Below, piece after piece: positions 6,613 through 12,702 of a stretch of 12,702 nt of DNA. Source of the stretch: Planctomicrobium sp. (lineage in GTDB: Bacteria > Planctomycetota > Planctomycetia > Planctomycetales > Planctomycetaceae); contig JAJDEL010000204.1 in the NCBI GenBank assembly GCA_029259835.1, positions 1 to 12,702 of the forward strand. Reading direction: 5' to 3'. Position 1 is the stretch's first letter. Each line of letters opens with the position of its first letter. Position numbers and translations under genes: made by a program. The notes beneath the pieces were generated by a model. It searched no databases. It worked only from the letters and a program-made list of their open reading frames with translations, and was not told the DNA's origin.

Positions 6613-6829
6613 CTGTCTATTTCCTTAAATGAATTTCGGAAGCAAGGGTGAATGAGTCGAAAGGGGCGAATTATCAAAATTGAAGATAAGACCTCTCGGA
6701 ATGCAAGTCAACGAGCAGAGCCTCTTTACTGCACCCGTAATTTGTGGCTGGATACGATTGGAAAATTTGACTGGAAAGGTTATCGTCTGGTCATTCGTGT
6801 CAATGCGTTCAGAATGTGGTATCAAAACG
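6613..6829. promoter_or_regulatory. Divergent intergenic region between ABC and oxidoreductase units
   Basis: This 217-bp gap separates two divergent transcription units and must hold promoters for both unless one is read through. The minus side has a good ribosome binding site, AAGGAA (6621-6626), eight bases before the ATG. On the plus side, TTGACT at 6767-6772 resembles a -35 box, but no convincing -10 follows at the right spacing. The plus-strand frame is open through much of the gap without resembling any protein. I see no clear operator. Confidence 0.4.
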
Positions 6830-7696
6830 ATGCGCAACTTTGAGTATGAATCACCTGAATCGTTGGAAGGAGCCATCCAGTTCCTTTCGGCTTCTCAAGC
6901 CAAACCCCTCGCCGGAGGAACCGATTTAATCGATCACCTCCGCACCGGTCGCGTCGTCGCCAATGTTGTGGTTGACATTAAGAAGATCCCCGAACTCAAT
7001 GTCCTGGAAATCAACGACAGTGGACTGCGACTTGGTGCAGCCGTCTCGTGCATGAAGATTTGCCAGCACGAAGGAATTCGCGAACAGTATCCCTCTTTGA
7101 CTGACGCCTGCACGATCATCGGTGGGATTCAAATCCAATCCCGCGCCAGCGTCGGTGGCAACCTATGCAACTCTGGAGCAGCTGCGGATTCAACACCTGC
7201 CCTGATCGCTTTGGGCGGAGTCTGTGTAATCGCCGGTCCGGATGGAACACGCGAAGTGCCGGTTGAAGAGTTTTGCACCGGTCCGAGCGAGAATATTTTG
7301 AAGCAGGGAGAGCTGCTCACGGAGATACGCTTTCCACTTCCGCAAGGAAAGTCGAGCAGTCATTACCGGCGATTCATCCCACGGTTTGAGATGGACATCG
7401 CCGTGGTCGGTGTTGGTGCCAGCGTTTCGCTCGATGACGCAGGCGAACAGATCACCGCCGCTCGAGTCGCGCTGGGTGCTGTCGCCGCGAAGCCGTTTCT
7501 CGCAGAAAAGGTCGACGAATTTCTCGTTGGACAAGCTCCAACAGAAGAGGTCTTCACACAAGCAGGCGAGATCGCTCGCGGACTGATCTCGCCGATTGAT
7601 GATCATCGCGGAACAGCTGAGTTTAGGACGCATGTGACTGGTGTATTGGTCAGAAGAGTTCTGACGGAAGCTGCACAACGTGCGGCAGCCAAGTAA
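6830..7696 (+). CDS. FAD-binding subunit of a molybdenum hydroxylase (CoxM-like)
   Basis: Medium subunit of the xanthine dehydrogenase/CO dehydrogenase/4-hydroxybenzoyl-CoA reductase family; it passes electrons from the iron-sulfur subunit to FAD. With the ATG at 6830 it has 288 residues, the normal size. FAD-binding signatures are LAGGTDLIDHLR (about 26-37) and the loop TIIGGIQIQSRASVGGNLCN. The C-terminal domain ends in the usual SPIDDHRGTAEFRTHVTGVL pattern. The open frame extends back to 6680, but those 50 residues do not match the family. The gene heads a plus-strand operon and is followed 63 bp later by the [2Fe-2S] subunit. The large molybdopterin subunit is absent from the window. Substrate is unknown; nothing here separates xanthine, aldehyde or aryl-CoA activity. 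Confidence 0.92.
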   Translation: MRNFEYESPESLEGAIQFLSASQAKPLAGGTDLIDHLRTGRVVANVVVDIKKIPELNVLEINDSGLRLGAAVSCMKICQHEGIREQYPSLTDACTIIGGIQIQSRASVGGNLCNSGAAADSTPALIALGGVCVIAGPDGTREVPVEEFCTGPSENILKQGELLTEIRFPLPQGKSSSHYRRFIPRFEMDIAVVGVGASVSLDDAGEQITAARVALGAVAAKPFLAEKVDEFLVGQAPTEEVFTQAGEIARGLISPIDDHRGTAEFRTHVTGVLVRRVLTEAAQRAAAK

Positions 7697-7759
7697 ATTC
7701 TTATTCATTCGTATTGTTAGCAAATCATTCCTCTTCGGTAGTATTTGAAAGTTCACAGC

Positions 7760-8257
7760 ATGGCAACGCAACGAATTGTGTCCACAACGATCAACGGAAC
7801 CGAAAAATCGCTCCTTTGTGAACCGAGGCAAACACTTCTCGAAGTTCTCCGTGACAATCTCAACATGACCGGAACCAAAGAAGGTTGCAGTAACGGCAAC
7901 TGCGGCGCTTGCACGGTACTGCTCAACGGTGACCCGGTCACAAGTTGCCTTGTGTTGGCAGTAGAATGTGAAGGCACCGAAATCGAAACTATCGAAGGCA
8001 TCGCCACGAAAGACGGGCTGACGCCTGTGCAAAACGCCTTCCTGGAAAACGCCGCTCTGCAATGTGGAATCTGCACTCCAGGGTTCATTATGTCGACGAA
8101 AGCCCTACTCAAGCAGAACCCGAATCCAACGGAAGAAGAGATCCGCTTCTACCTCGCAGGCAACCTCTGCCGCTGCACCGGCTACGACAAAATTGTTGGC
8201 GCAGTGCAAGACGCTGCCCAACGCCAATGCGGAGCAGGCTGTACGAGTGATGCGTAG
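7760..8257 (+). CDS. [2Fe-2S] subunit of a molybdenum hydroxylase (CoxS-like)
   Basis: Small iron-sulfur subunit carrying two [2Fe-2S] clusters between the Mo site and FAD. The 165-residue protein has all eight ligands: C43, C48, C51 and C63 in the plant-ferredoxin-type N-terminal domain (GCSNGNCGACTVLLNG), and C102, C105, C137 and C139 in the helical domain (QCGICTPGFI and NLCRCTGYDKI). The length is typical. The ATG at 7760 is preferred over a TTG at 7745. The C-terminus has two further cysteines (C157, C161) outside the standard set. It lies between the FAD subunit and the SDR in one plus-strand run (63-bp and 45-bp gaps). All electron-transfer residues are intact, so the protein looks functional, but its catalytic Mo partner is not encoded nearby. 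Confidence 0.94.
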   Translation: MATQRIVSTTINGTEKSLLCEPRQTLLEVLRDNLNMTGTKEGCSNGNCGACTVLLNGDPVTSCLVLAVECEGTEIETIEGIATKDGLTPVQNAFLENAALQCGICTPGFIMSTKALLKQNPNPTEEEIRFYLAGNLCRCTGYDKIVGAVQDAAQRQCGAGCTSDA

Positions 8258-8302
8258 CTCTATCTCTTTTTGCTTCGCTGAAATCAGACTGGACGGCTCT
8301 TT

Positions 8303-9055
8303 ATGATCGCGATTGACCTCTCAGGGAAAGTTGCCGTTGTGACCGGTGGAGTTCAAGGGCTTGGCAAAGCAACAGCGACAATGCTGCTTCAGGCGGGCGC
8401 GCAAGTCGCTGTGAATTATTTTGACGACGCCGCAGGCGTCGGTCGGCAACGTGCGGAAGAGACAGCCGCTGAATTTGGAGATGCCGGACTCATCATGGCT
8501 GCGGACGTTCGTCACCGAGAAGAAATGAAGGCATTCTTCGAAGCCACGAAAGCGAAGTTTGGCCGACTCGACTTCCTCGTTAATAACGCTGCGATACTTC
8601 GCGACCGGACAATCAAGAAGATGTCAGACGAGGAGTGGGAAGCGGTCATCGAAACCAACCTCTCTTCTGTTTTTCGTGTCAGCCAGACAGCAAGTCCCCT
8701 TTTGGAGAAAGGAGGACGCATCATCAACATGGCGTCGATCTCCGGCGTGCTAGGATTCTACGGGCAAGCGAATTACGCTTCTGCGAAGGCAGGTGTAATC
8801 GCTTTCACAAAAGTTCTGAGTCGCGAACTGGCTTCACGACGAATCAACGTCAACGCCGTTGCTCCCGGAGTTGTGCTGACAGAGATGGGAGCATCGATCC
8901 CGGATTCGGCGCGGGAACAAATGCTCACCCAAATTCCACTCAAACGATTCGGCGAACCGGAAGAAATTGCCTCAGTGATCCTGTACCTTTGCAGTGATCT
9001 CTCGTCGTACGTCACCGGACAAACGCTGCATGTGAATGGCGGCTGGTGGGGATAA
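8303..9055 (+). CDS. SDR-family oxidoreductase (FabG / acetoacetyl-CoA reductase-like)
   Basis: Classical short-chain dehydrogenase of 250 residues, presumably a cytoplasmic NAD(P)-dependent 3-hydroxyacyl/3-ketoacyl oxidoreductase. Visible are the cofactor-binding TGGVQGLG (14-21), a D at 68 for adenine contact, NNAA (94-97), N118, and the catalytic S145, Y158 and K162 (YASAK), with the APG motif at 187-189 and the typical C-terminal TGQTLHVNGG. The segment LRDRTIKKMSDEEWEAVIETN closely follows FabG/PhaB proteins. The region between S145 and Y158 reads GVLGFYGQAN, without the His and Lys that mark D-3-hydroxybutyrate dehydrogenases, so a BDH label is not justified. The operon context (CoA-transferase, thiolase) favours interconversion of 3-hydroxy and 3-keto (CoA) compounds. 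It starts 45 bp after the [2Fe-2S] gene. Confidence 0.9.
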   Translation: MIAIDLSGKVAVVTGGVQGLGKATATMLLQAGAQVAVNYFDDAAGVGRQRAEETAAEFGDAGLIMAADVRHREEMKAFFEATKAKFGRLDFLVNNAAILRDRTIKKMSDEEWEAVIETNLSSVFRVSQTASPLLEKGGRIINMASISGVLGFYGQANYASAKAGVIAFTKVLSRELASRRINVNAVAPGVVLTEMGASIPDSAREQMLTQIPLKRFGEPEEIASVILYLCSDLSSYVTGQTLHVNGGWWG

Positions 9056-9063
9056 AGAGAGAC

Positions 9064-9094
9064 GGGCATGGGGTCAGGGATTGAGGGGCAAGGG
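9064..9094 (+). other. Possible G-quadruplex motif between SDR and CoA-transferase genes
   Basis: Five runs of three or four G (9064-9066, 9070-9073, 9077-9079, 9085-9088, 9092-9094) are separated by loops of three to five bases on the coding strand, inside the 92-bp gap. This fits the standard four-tract G-quadruplex rule. It would be present in the mRNA about 54 bases before the CoA-transferase start. Whether it folds in vivo is unknown. Confidence 0.4.
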
Positions 9095-9147
9095 AGAGGA
9101 AAGTACAGTTCAATGTCTGGAAGTGCCCTTAACCGCCAACGAATCAA

Positions 9148-10716
9148 ATGCCTTCATCGCCGACAACACTGGAATCGAAACTCTGCTCAGCATCTAGCGC
9201 TGTGCAGCAGATTGAGGATGGAATGACAGTCGCTTGTGGTGGATTTGTCGGGGCAGGGCATCCGGAATCACTGACCGTTGCAATGGAAAGACGGTTTCTC
9301 ACTGAACAACATCCGCAAAACTTGACTCTCGTTTATGCCGCTGGGCAAGGTGATGGGAAAGATCGCGGTTTGAATCATCTGGCACATCCCAGACTTTTGA
9401 AACGAGTCATCGGTGGGCATTGGGGGCTCTGTCCGCGTCTGGGACAGATGGCACTTGCAGGCGAGATCGAAGCTTATAACTTTCCACAAGGAGTGATTTG
9501 CCACTTATTCCGCGACATTGCAGCCGGTCGTCCGGGAAGTCTCACTCGTGTCGGACTTGGAACGTTTGTTGACCCGGAGAACTGTGGTGGCAAGCTGAAT
9601 GAGAAAACGACGGAAGAACTCGTAGAACGAGTGACACTTCGTGACGAGACCTGGCTCTTCTACCACAGCTTTCCGATTCAAGTCGGTCTGATTCGAGCGA
9701 CTGCGGCAGACCCATTTGGAAATCTGGTGATGGACGAAGAGGCTGTCATTGGTGATGTCCTACCGATTGCGCAGGCGGCCCACAATCACGGAGGATTCGT
9801 CATCGCGCAGGTCAAGAAAATCCTGGACAAACCTGTCTCGCCACAAAGGGTCTGCGTACCGGGGCGTCTGGTGACACACATCGTACTGGCGGAAGAAGAC
9901 GAACATTGGCAAACGTTCGCGGAACCGTTCAATTCAGATTTTTGTACACCGGCAAGCGGTCCAGGCTCACGAAATGCTGAGACCGCTGATTTAGAAACAT
10001 CTCAAGAGACAGCTTCACTTGACGCTCGCCGAATCATTGCAATGCGGGCGTGTGATGAACTTCAACAGGGAGCAATTGCGAACCTGGGGATCGGTTTGCC
10101 GGAAGGAATCGCACTCGTCGCCGAAGAGCGGGGGATACTGTCAGAGGTCACTTTGACTCTGGAAAGTGGTCCGATTGGGGGAGTGCCTGCCGGTGGATTA
10201 AGTTTTGGAGCATCGAGCCATCCGGAAGCGATCATCGACCAACCATCGCAGTTCGATTTCTACGATGGAGGCGGTCTCGACTTCGCCGCACTCGGTGCGG
10301 CGCAGGTTGACTCACAGGGGAATGTGAACGTCTCGCGATTTGGAACTCGCTTTGCTGGAGTCGGCGGATTCATCAACATCTCGCAGAACGCCCGACGGCT
10401 TGTCTTTTGCGGAACATTGACAACCGGCGGCCTTGAAGTGGAGTTTCTGAACGGAAAAATGCGAATTGTGAAGGAAGGCCGCATTGCCAAGTTTGTGAAA
10501 GAAGTCGAGCAAGTCTCGTACAGCGGTCCGCTCGCGCGTGAGGCGAAACATGATGTCATCTTTGTCACTGAGCGCGCTGTCTTCCGCCTTCAACCAGAAG
10601 GGATCGAACTGATTGAAGTCGCACCAGGAGTTGATGTGCAACGAGATGTCGTTCAGAAAATGGAATTCGAACCGATCATTCGATCTGTCGTAGTTATGAA
10701 AATCGGAATGAGATGA
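9148..10716 (+). CDS. Fused acyl-CoA:acetate/3-ketoacid CoA-transferase (Pct/YdiF type)
   Basis: Family I CoA-transferase with alpha and beta halves fused in one 522-residue chain, as in propionate CoA-transferase and E. coli YdiF (COG4670). It moves CoA between a short-chain acyl-CoA and a free acid such as acetate, propionate or acetoacetate. The N-terminal half (about 10-255) includes ACGGFVGAGHPE (29-40) and a GGHWGLCPRLG segment; a variable linker at about 262-290 joins it to the C-terminal half. The catalytic glutamate is E339 in the signature TLESGPIGGVPAGGLSFG, and NLGIGLPEGIA (312-322) begins the second half. No clear Shine-Dalgarno precedes the ATG. Its stop overlaps the thiolase start (ATGA), implying translational coupling and a shared pathway; acetoacetate activation is the simplest reading. 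Confidence 0.93.
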   Translation: MPSSPTTLESKLCSASSAVQQIEDGMTVACGGFVGAGHPESLTVAMERRFLTEQHPQNLTLVYAAGQGDGKDRGLNHLAHPRLLKRVIGGHWGLCPRLGQMALAGEIEAYNFPQGVICHLFRDIAAGRPGSLTRVGLGTFVDPENCGGKLNEKTTEELVERVTLRDETWLFYHSFPIQVGLIRATAADPFGNLVMDEEAVIGDVLPIAQAAHNHGGFVIAQVKKILDKPVSPQRVCVPGRLVTHIVLAEEDEHWQTFAEPFNSDFCTPASGPGSRNAETADLETSQETASLDARRIIAMRACDELQQGAIANLGIGLPEGIALVAEERGILSEVTLTLESGPIGGVPAGGLSFGASSHPEAIIDQPSQFDFYDGGGLDFAALGAAQVDSQGNVNVSRFGTRFAGVGGFINISQNARRLVFCGTLTTGGLEVEFLNGKMRIVKEGRIAKFVKEVEQVSYSGPLAREAKHDVIFVTERAVFRLQPEGIELIEVAPGVDVQRDVVQKMEFEPIIRSVVVMKIGMR

Positions 10717-11921
10717 ACACGATGAAACGTATTGTGATTGTGAGTGCCAAGCGTACGCCGTTCGGGAAATTTCTCGGGGCACTCTCGGAAGTGTCGCCGG
10801 TTGATCTGGCCGTGGCTGCGGGGAACGCTGCCTTGGAAGGCATCGACCGAACAATGGTTGATCAGGTGATTCTGGGCAACGTGCTTGGTGCCGGACAGGG
10901 GATGAACATCGCTCGTCAAGTTGGAGTGAAGTTGGGGCTTCCGATCACTACACCAGCATCGACCGTTAACATGATGTGTGGTTCGGGAATGCAAACCGCT
11001 TTGCAGGCAGTCACTGCGATTCGTGCCGGTGAGACACAAGTCGTCCTGGCAGGCGGGACAGAGTCGATGTCGCAATCATCCCTGCTTCTCAAGCGACCAG
11101 GGAAGAAGCAGTCGCCGGACTTCGGCACTGTCAGAGATTCCATGAAACGAGACGGACTTGTTGATAGTTTCAGCGACCGGAACATGGGCGACCAGGCGGA
11201 GGATCTCGCTTCCGAGTTCGGTTTTTTACGAGAAGAGCAAGATGCCTTCGCACAACGCAGCCAGCAACTTTTTGGTGAAGCACAAAGCAGCGGGAAGTAT
11301 GATGATGAAGTCGTGGCGGTCGGAGATCTGAACGCCGATCAACATCCCCGCCCAGGGATGACACGTGAGCAATTGAGTGAGTTGAAAAGCGTGTTCCTGG
11401 CAGATGGAACTGTGACGGCAGGCAATGCGTCAGGGATTAACGACGGTGCAGCAATGTTGTTACTCGCGGAACGAAATTTTGCACTGAAACAGAAACTGCC
11501 GATTCTTGCAGAATGGGTTGATAGTGTTGTTGTCGGCTGCGATCCGGAACGGATGGGACTTGGGCCAGTTCATGCGATCTCGGCGCTCCTGGAGCGAACT
11601 GGTCGTGAATGGGCCGACGTCGACACACTCGAAATCAACGAAGCCTTTGCAGCGCAAACGTTGTCTTGCTTGAAGGAACTCGACTTGTCTCTGAACCTCA
11701 CTGGAGTTGATTCTCAAGTCAAAACTTTCAGCGGTCATGGCATCGACTTCAACAGTGAAGGCGGCGCCATCGCGATTGGTCATCCATTGGCGGTGAGTGG
11801 TGCAAGGTTGTTGTGTCATCTGGCATGGAAGATCGCCCATGGTAAATCACAAAGAGCGATTGGTTCCCTCTGCATCGGCGGCGGCATGGGTATCGCAGCG
11901 ATGCTGACTGCACCGAAATAG
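10713..11921 (+). CDS. Thiolase (acetyl-CoA C-acetyltransferase)
   Basis: Thiolase-superfamily enzyme of 402 residues that cleaves 3-ketoacyl-CoA with CoA, or condenses two acetyl-CoA. The active-site set is complete: nucleophile C89 in NMMCGSGMQ, NEAFA (309-313), H357 in GHPLAVSG and C387 in CIGGGMG. The canonical GHPLGASG is slightly altered (A-V in place of G-A), and a few residues are inserted before SEGGAIAIGHP (about 330-348). Start at 10713 (MNTMKR) or the ATG at 10722 (MKR); the four-base ATGA overlap with the CoA-transferase favours 10713. With that neighbour the likely role is thiolysis of acetoacetyl-CoA to two acetyl-CoA. It is the last plus-strand gene, followed by an inverted-repeat element. 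Confidence 0.93.
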   Translation: MNTMKRIVIVSAKRTPFGKFLGALSEVSPVDLAVAAGNAALEGIDRTMVDQVILGNVLGAGQGMNIARQVGVKLGLPITTPASTVNMMCGSGMQTALQAVTAIRAGETQVVLAGGTESMSQSSLLLKRPGKKQSPDFGTVRDSMKRDGLVDSFSDRNMGDQAEDLASEFGFLREEQDAFAQRSQQLFGEAQSSGKYDDEVVAVGDLNADQHPRPGMTREQLSELKSVFLADGTVTAGNASGINDGAAMLLLAERNFALKQKLPILAEWVDSVVVGCDPERMGLGPVHAISALLERTGREWADVDTLEINEAFAAQTLSCLKELDLSLNLTGVDSQVKTFSGHGIDFNSEGGAIAIGHPLAVSGARLLCHLAWKIAHGKSQRAIGSLCIGGGMGIAAMLTAPK

Positions 11922-11928
11922 TAGACAG

Positions 11929-12141
11929 TGGGTGGCTGGGGCACCGTTGAGCTTGGAACCAAACAAGAGGTAGTTTTGAATGACAAGCGCTCACCAACAA
12001 TCCGCCTCCATAGCCCCAGGAAATATCGTAATCTTCTTGCAAGCAAGTCTGGGGCTGTGATGTTTCATCCTCTTTCTCCCTGATGCATGGATTCGAAACG
12101 CATCTTCATCCACAGAGCCTCAAGAGCGCCCCAACCACCCA
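11929..12141. repeat. MITE-like intergenic element with terminal inverted repeats
   Basis: TGGGTGGCTGGGGC at 11929-11942 is answered by GCCCCAACCACCCA at 12128-12141, which matches its reverse complement at 13 of 14 bases. The enclosed 213 bp fills almost the whole gap between the convergent thiolase and GntP genes and contains no coding sequence or transposase. An internal inverted repeat (12012-12056) is nested inside. No target-site duplication is visible at the outer ends. It resembles a non-autonomous repeat, and the G-rich arm recalls planctomycete intergenic repeats, but copies elsewhere cannot be checked here. Confidence 0.5.
12012..12056. terminator. Inverted repeat, possible bidirectional terminator
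   Basis: AGCCCCAG (12012-12019) and CTGGGGCT (12049-12056) form an 8-bp GC-rich stem, with a small palindrome CTTGCAAG (12036-12043) in the 29-base loop. It lies between two convergent genes, where a bidirectional stop would be expected, but there is no U-tract, so this is a weak call. Confidence 0.3.
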
Positions 12142-12165
12142 TCGAATTACTCAAGAAGTTTAAAC

Positions 12166-12702
12166 CTAAAACGAACCAAACATGGTGCCAAGAGTTAAGA
12201 CTGTGATTGTGGCGACTAAGGGGCAAAGGATGGAGACGATTCCGATGTCTTTGTACCCTTGTCGATGAGTGACGCCGCAGATCAGTAGAAGCGTGATGAC
12301 GGCACCGTTGTGCGGCAGACTGTCGAGACCACCGCACGCCATCGATGCCACGCGATGCAGCAATTCCGGATTGATTCCAGCTTCTATTCCCCGTAGATAG
12401 TACGTCTCTCCCAGTGTCTTCAGAGCAATGCTGAGACCACCGGACGCTGAACCTGTCATCGCGGCGAGTGAGTTGACTGCAATGGCTTCGGATATCAAGG
12501 GGTTACCAGGGGCAATGCCTGTCACATATTTTTGGACTACGACAAACCCGGCTAAGGATTTGATCGTGTTTCCATAGCCGTATTCGGACGCCGTATTGAA
12601 GATCGGCAGGAGCGAAGATTTCGCGCCGCTTGCGCGATGTTGGCGACTTCCGCAAACAAGAGAGAGGGTGGTTCGAGACGAACGCGCCCCTTGGTGGCGC
12701 GA
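12166..12702 (-). CDS. GntP-family permease, C-terminal part (probable frameshift)
   Basis: C-terminal portion of a gluconate:H+ symporter (GntP) family transporter, an inner-membrane importer of hydroxy or keto acids. From about 12624 down to the TAG at 12166 the frame reads family-typical sequence: GAKSSLLPIFNTASEYGYG, VTGIAPGNPLISEAIAVN, MTGSASGGLSIAL, HRVASMACGGLDSLPHNGAV and a C-terminal hydrophobic span ending MFGSF. This pattern resembles GntP members linked to 3-hydroxybutyrate uptake, which fits the neighbouring CoA-transferase and thiolase. The 5' end lies beyond the window. Upstream of about 12630 the same frame turns into non-family sequence, while the adjacent frame reads plausibly (RLEPPSLLFAEVANIAQ), so a net one-base loss near 12625-12640 probably breaks the gene unless it is a sequencing error. 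A GTG at 12525 is internal, not the start. Confidence 0.85.
   Translation of the reverse strand, partial: SRHQGARSSRTTLSLVCGSRQHRASGAKSSLLPIFNTASEYGYGNTIKSLAGFVVVQKYVTGIAPGNPLISEAIAVNSLAAMTGSASGGLSIALKTLGETYYLRGIEAGINPELLHRVASMACGGLDSLPHNGAVITLLLICGVTHRQGYKDIGIVSILCPLVATITVLTLGTMFGSF

Noticed and set aside
6767..6795. Sigma-70 promoter at TTGACT
   Set aside because: The -35 match is good, but no acceptable -10 hexamer follows at 16-18 bases.
6680..6829. N-terminal extension of the FAD subunit
   Set aside because: The 50 residues match no part of the family; the fold begins at the ATG at 6830 (MRNFEYESPES) and gives a normal length.
7190..8062. 290-codon open frame on the minus strand
   Set aside because: It runs antisense across the well-supported FAD and [2Fe-2S] genes, and its translation is unlike any known family.
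8303..9055. Annotation of the SDR as D-3-hydroxybutyrate dehydrogenase
   Set aside because: Context invites it, but the His and Lys between the catalytic Ser and Tyr that mark that family are absent; the sequence is FabG/PhaB-like.
12166..12525. Short 119-residue membrane protein starting at the GTG at 12525
   Set aside because: Family similarity continues upstream in the same frame to about 12624, so this is an internal codon of a longer permease.

Overview
The window looks like chromosomal DNA of a planctomycete (Planctomycetota). The evidence is a mid-GC composition, a ddl-ftsQ pair separated by a loose gap, a dense population of short GC-rich intergenic inverted repeats, and several genes with no obvious function. 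This placement is an inference from gene style, because no rRNA or marker gene is present.

Layout. (1) 1-2289, plus strand: a dispersed hairpin repeat, then D-alanine-D-alanine ligase (ddl) and an FtsQ-like division protein. A 234-bp gap between them carries three strong hairpins in a row. (2) 2336-6612, minus strand: an unrecognised His-rich protein; a DUF4291 protein flanked by two copies of the 3' end of the neighbouring permease gene; and a sugar-type ABC permease with its lipoprotein substrate-binding protein. No ATPase gene is present. (3) 6830-11921, plus strand: one probable operon encoding the FAD subunit and the [2Fe-2S] subunit of a molybdenum hydroxylase (without the Mo subunit), a FabG-like SDR, a fused CoA-transferase of the propionate CoA-transferase/YdiF type, and a thiolase overlapping it by ATGA. 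(4) 11929-12141: a 213-bp intergenic element with 14-bp terminal inverted repeats. (5) 12166-12702, minus strand: the C-terminal part of a GntP-family permease, running off the window and probably frameshifted near 12630.

How it fits together. The SDR, CoA-transferase, thiolase and a GntP permease resembling hydroxybutyrate permeases form a plausible route for uptake and breakdown of a short-chain hydroxy or keto acid, through activation to an acyl-CoA and thiolysis to acetyl-CoA. The molybdenum-hydroxylase pair at the head of the operon suggests an oxidation or electron-transfer step whose catalytic subunit is encoded elsewhere or has been lost. The ABC transporter is divergently transcribed from the same 217-bp region. 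It is notable that both multi-subunit systems lack one expected partner and that they meet at this junction.

No gene-free stretch exceeds 300 bases. The four largest gaps (1090-1323, 3287-3530, 6613-6829 and 11922-12165) are described in the feature list. No tRNA, rRNA, CRISPR array or transposase was seen.
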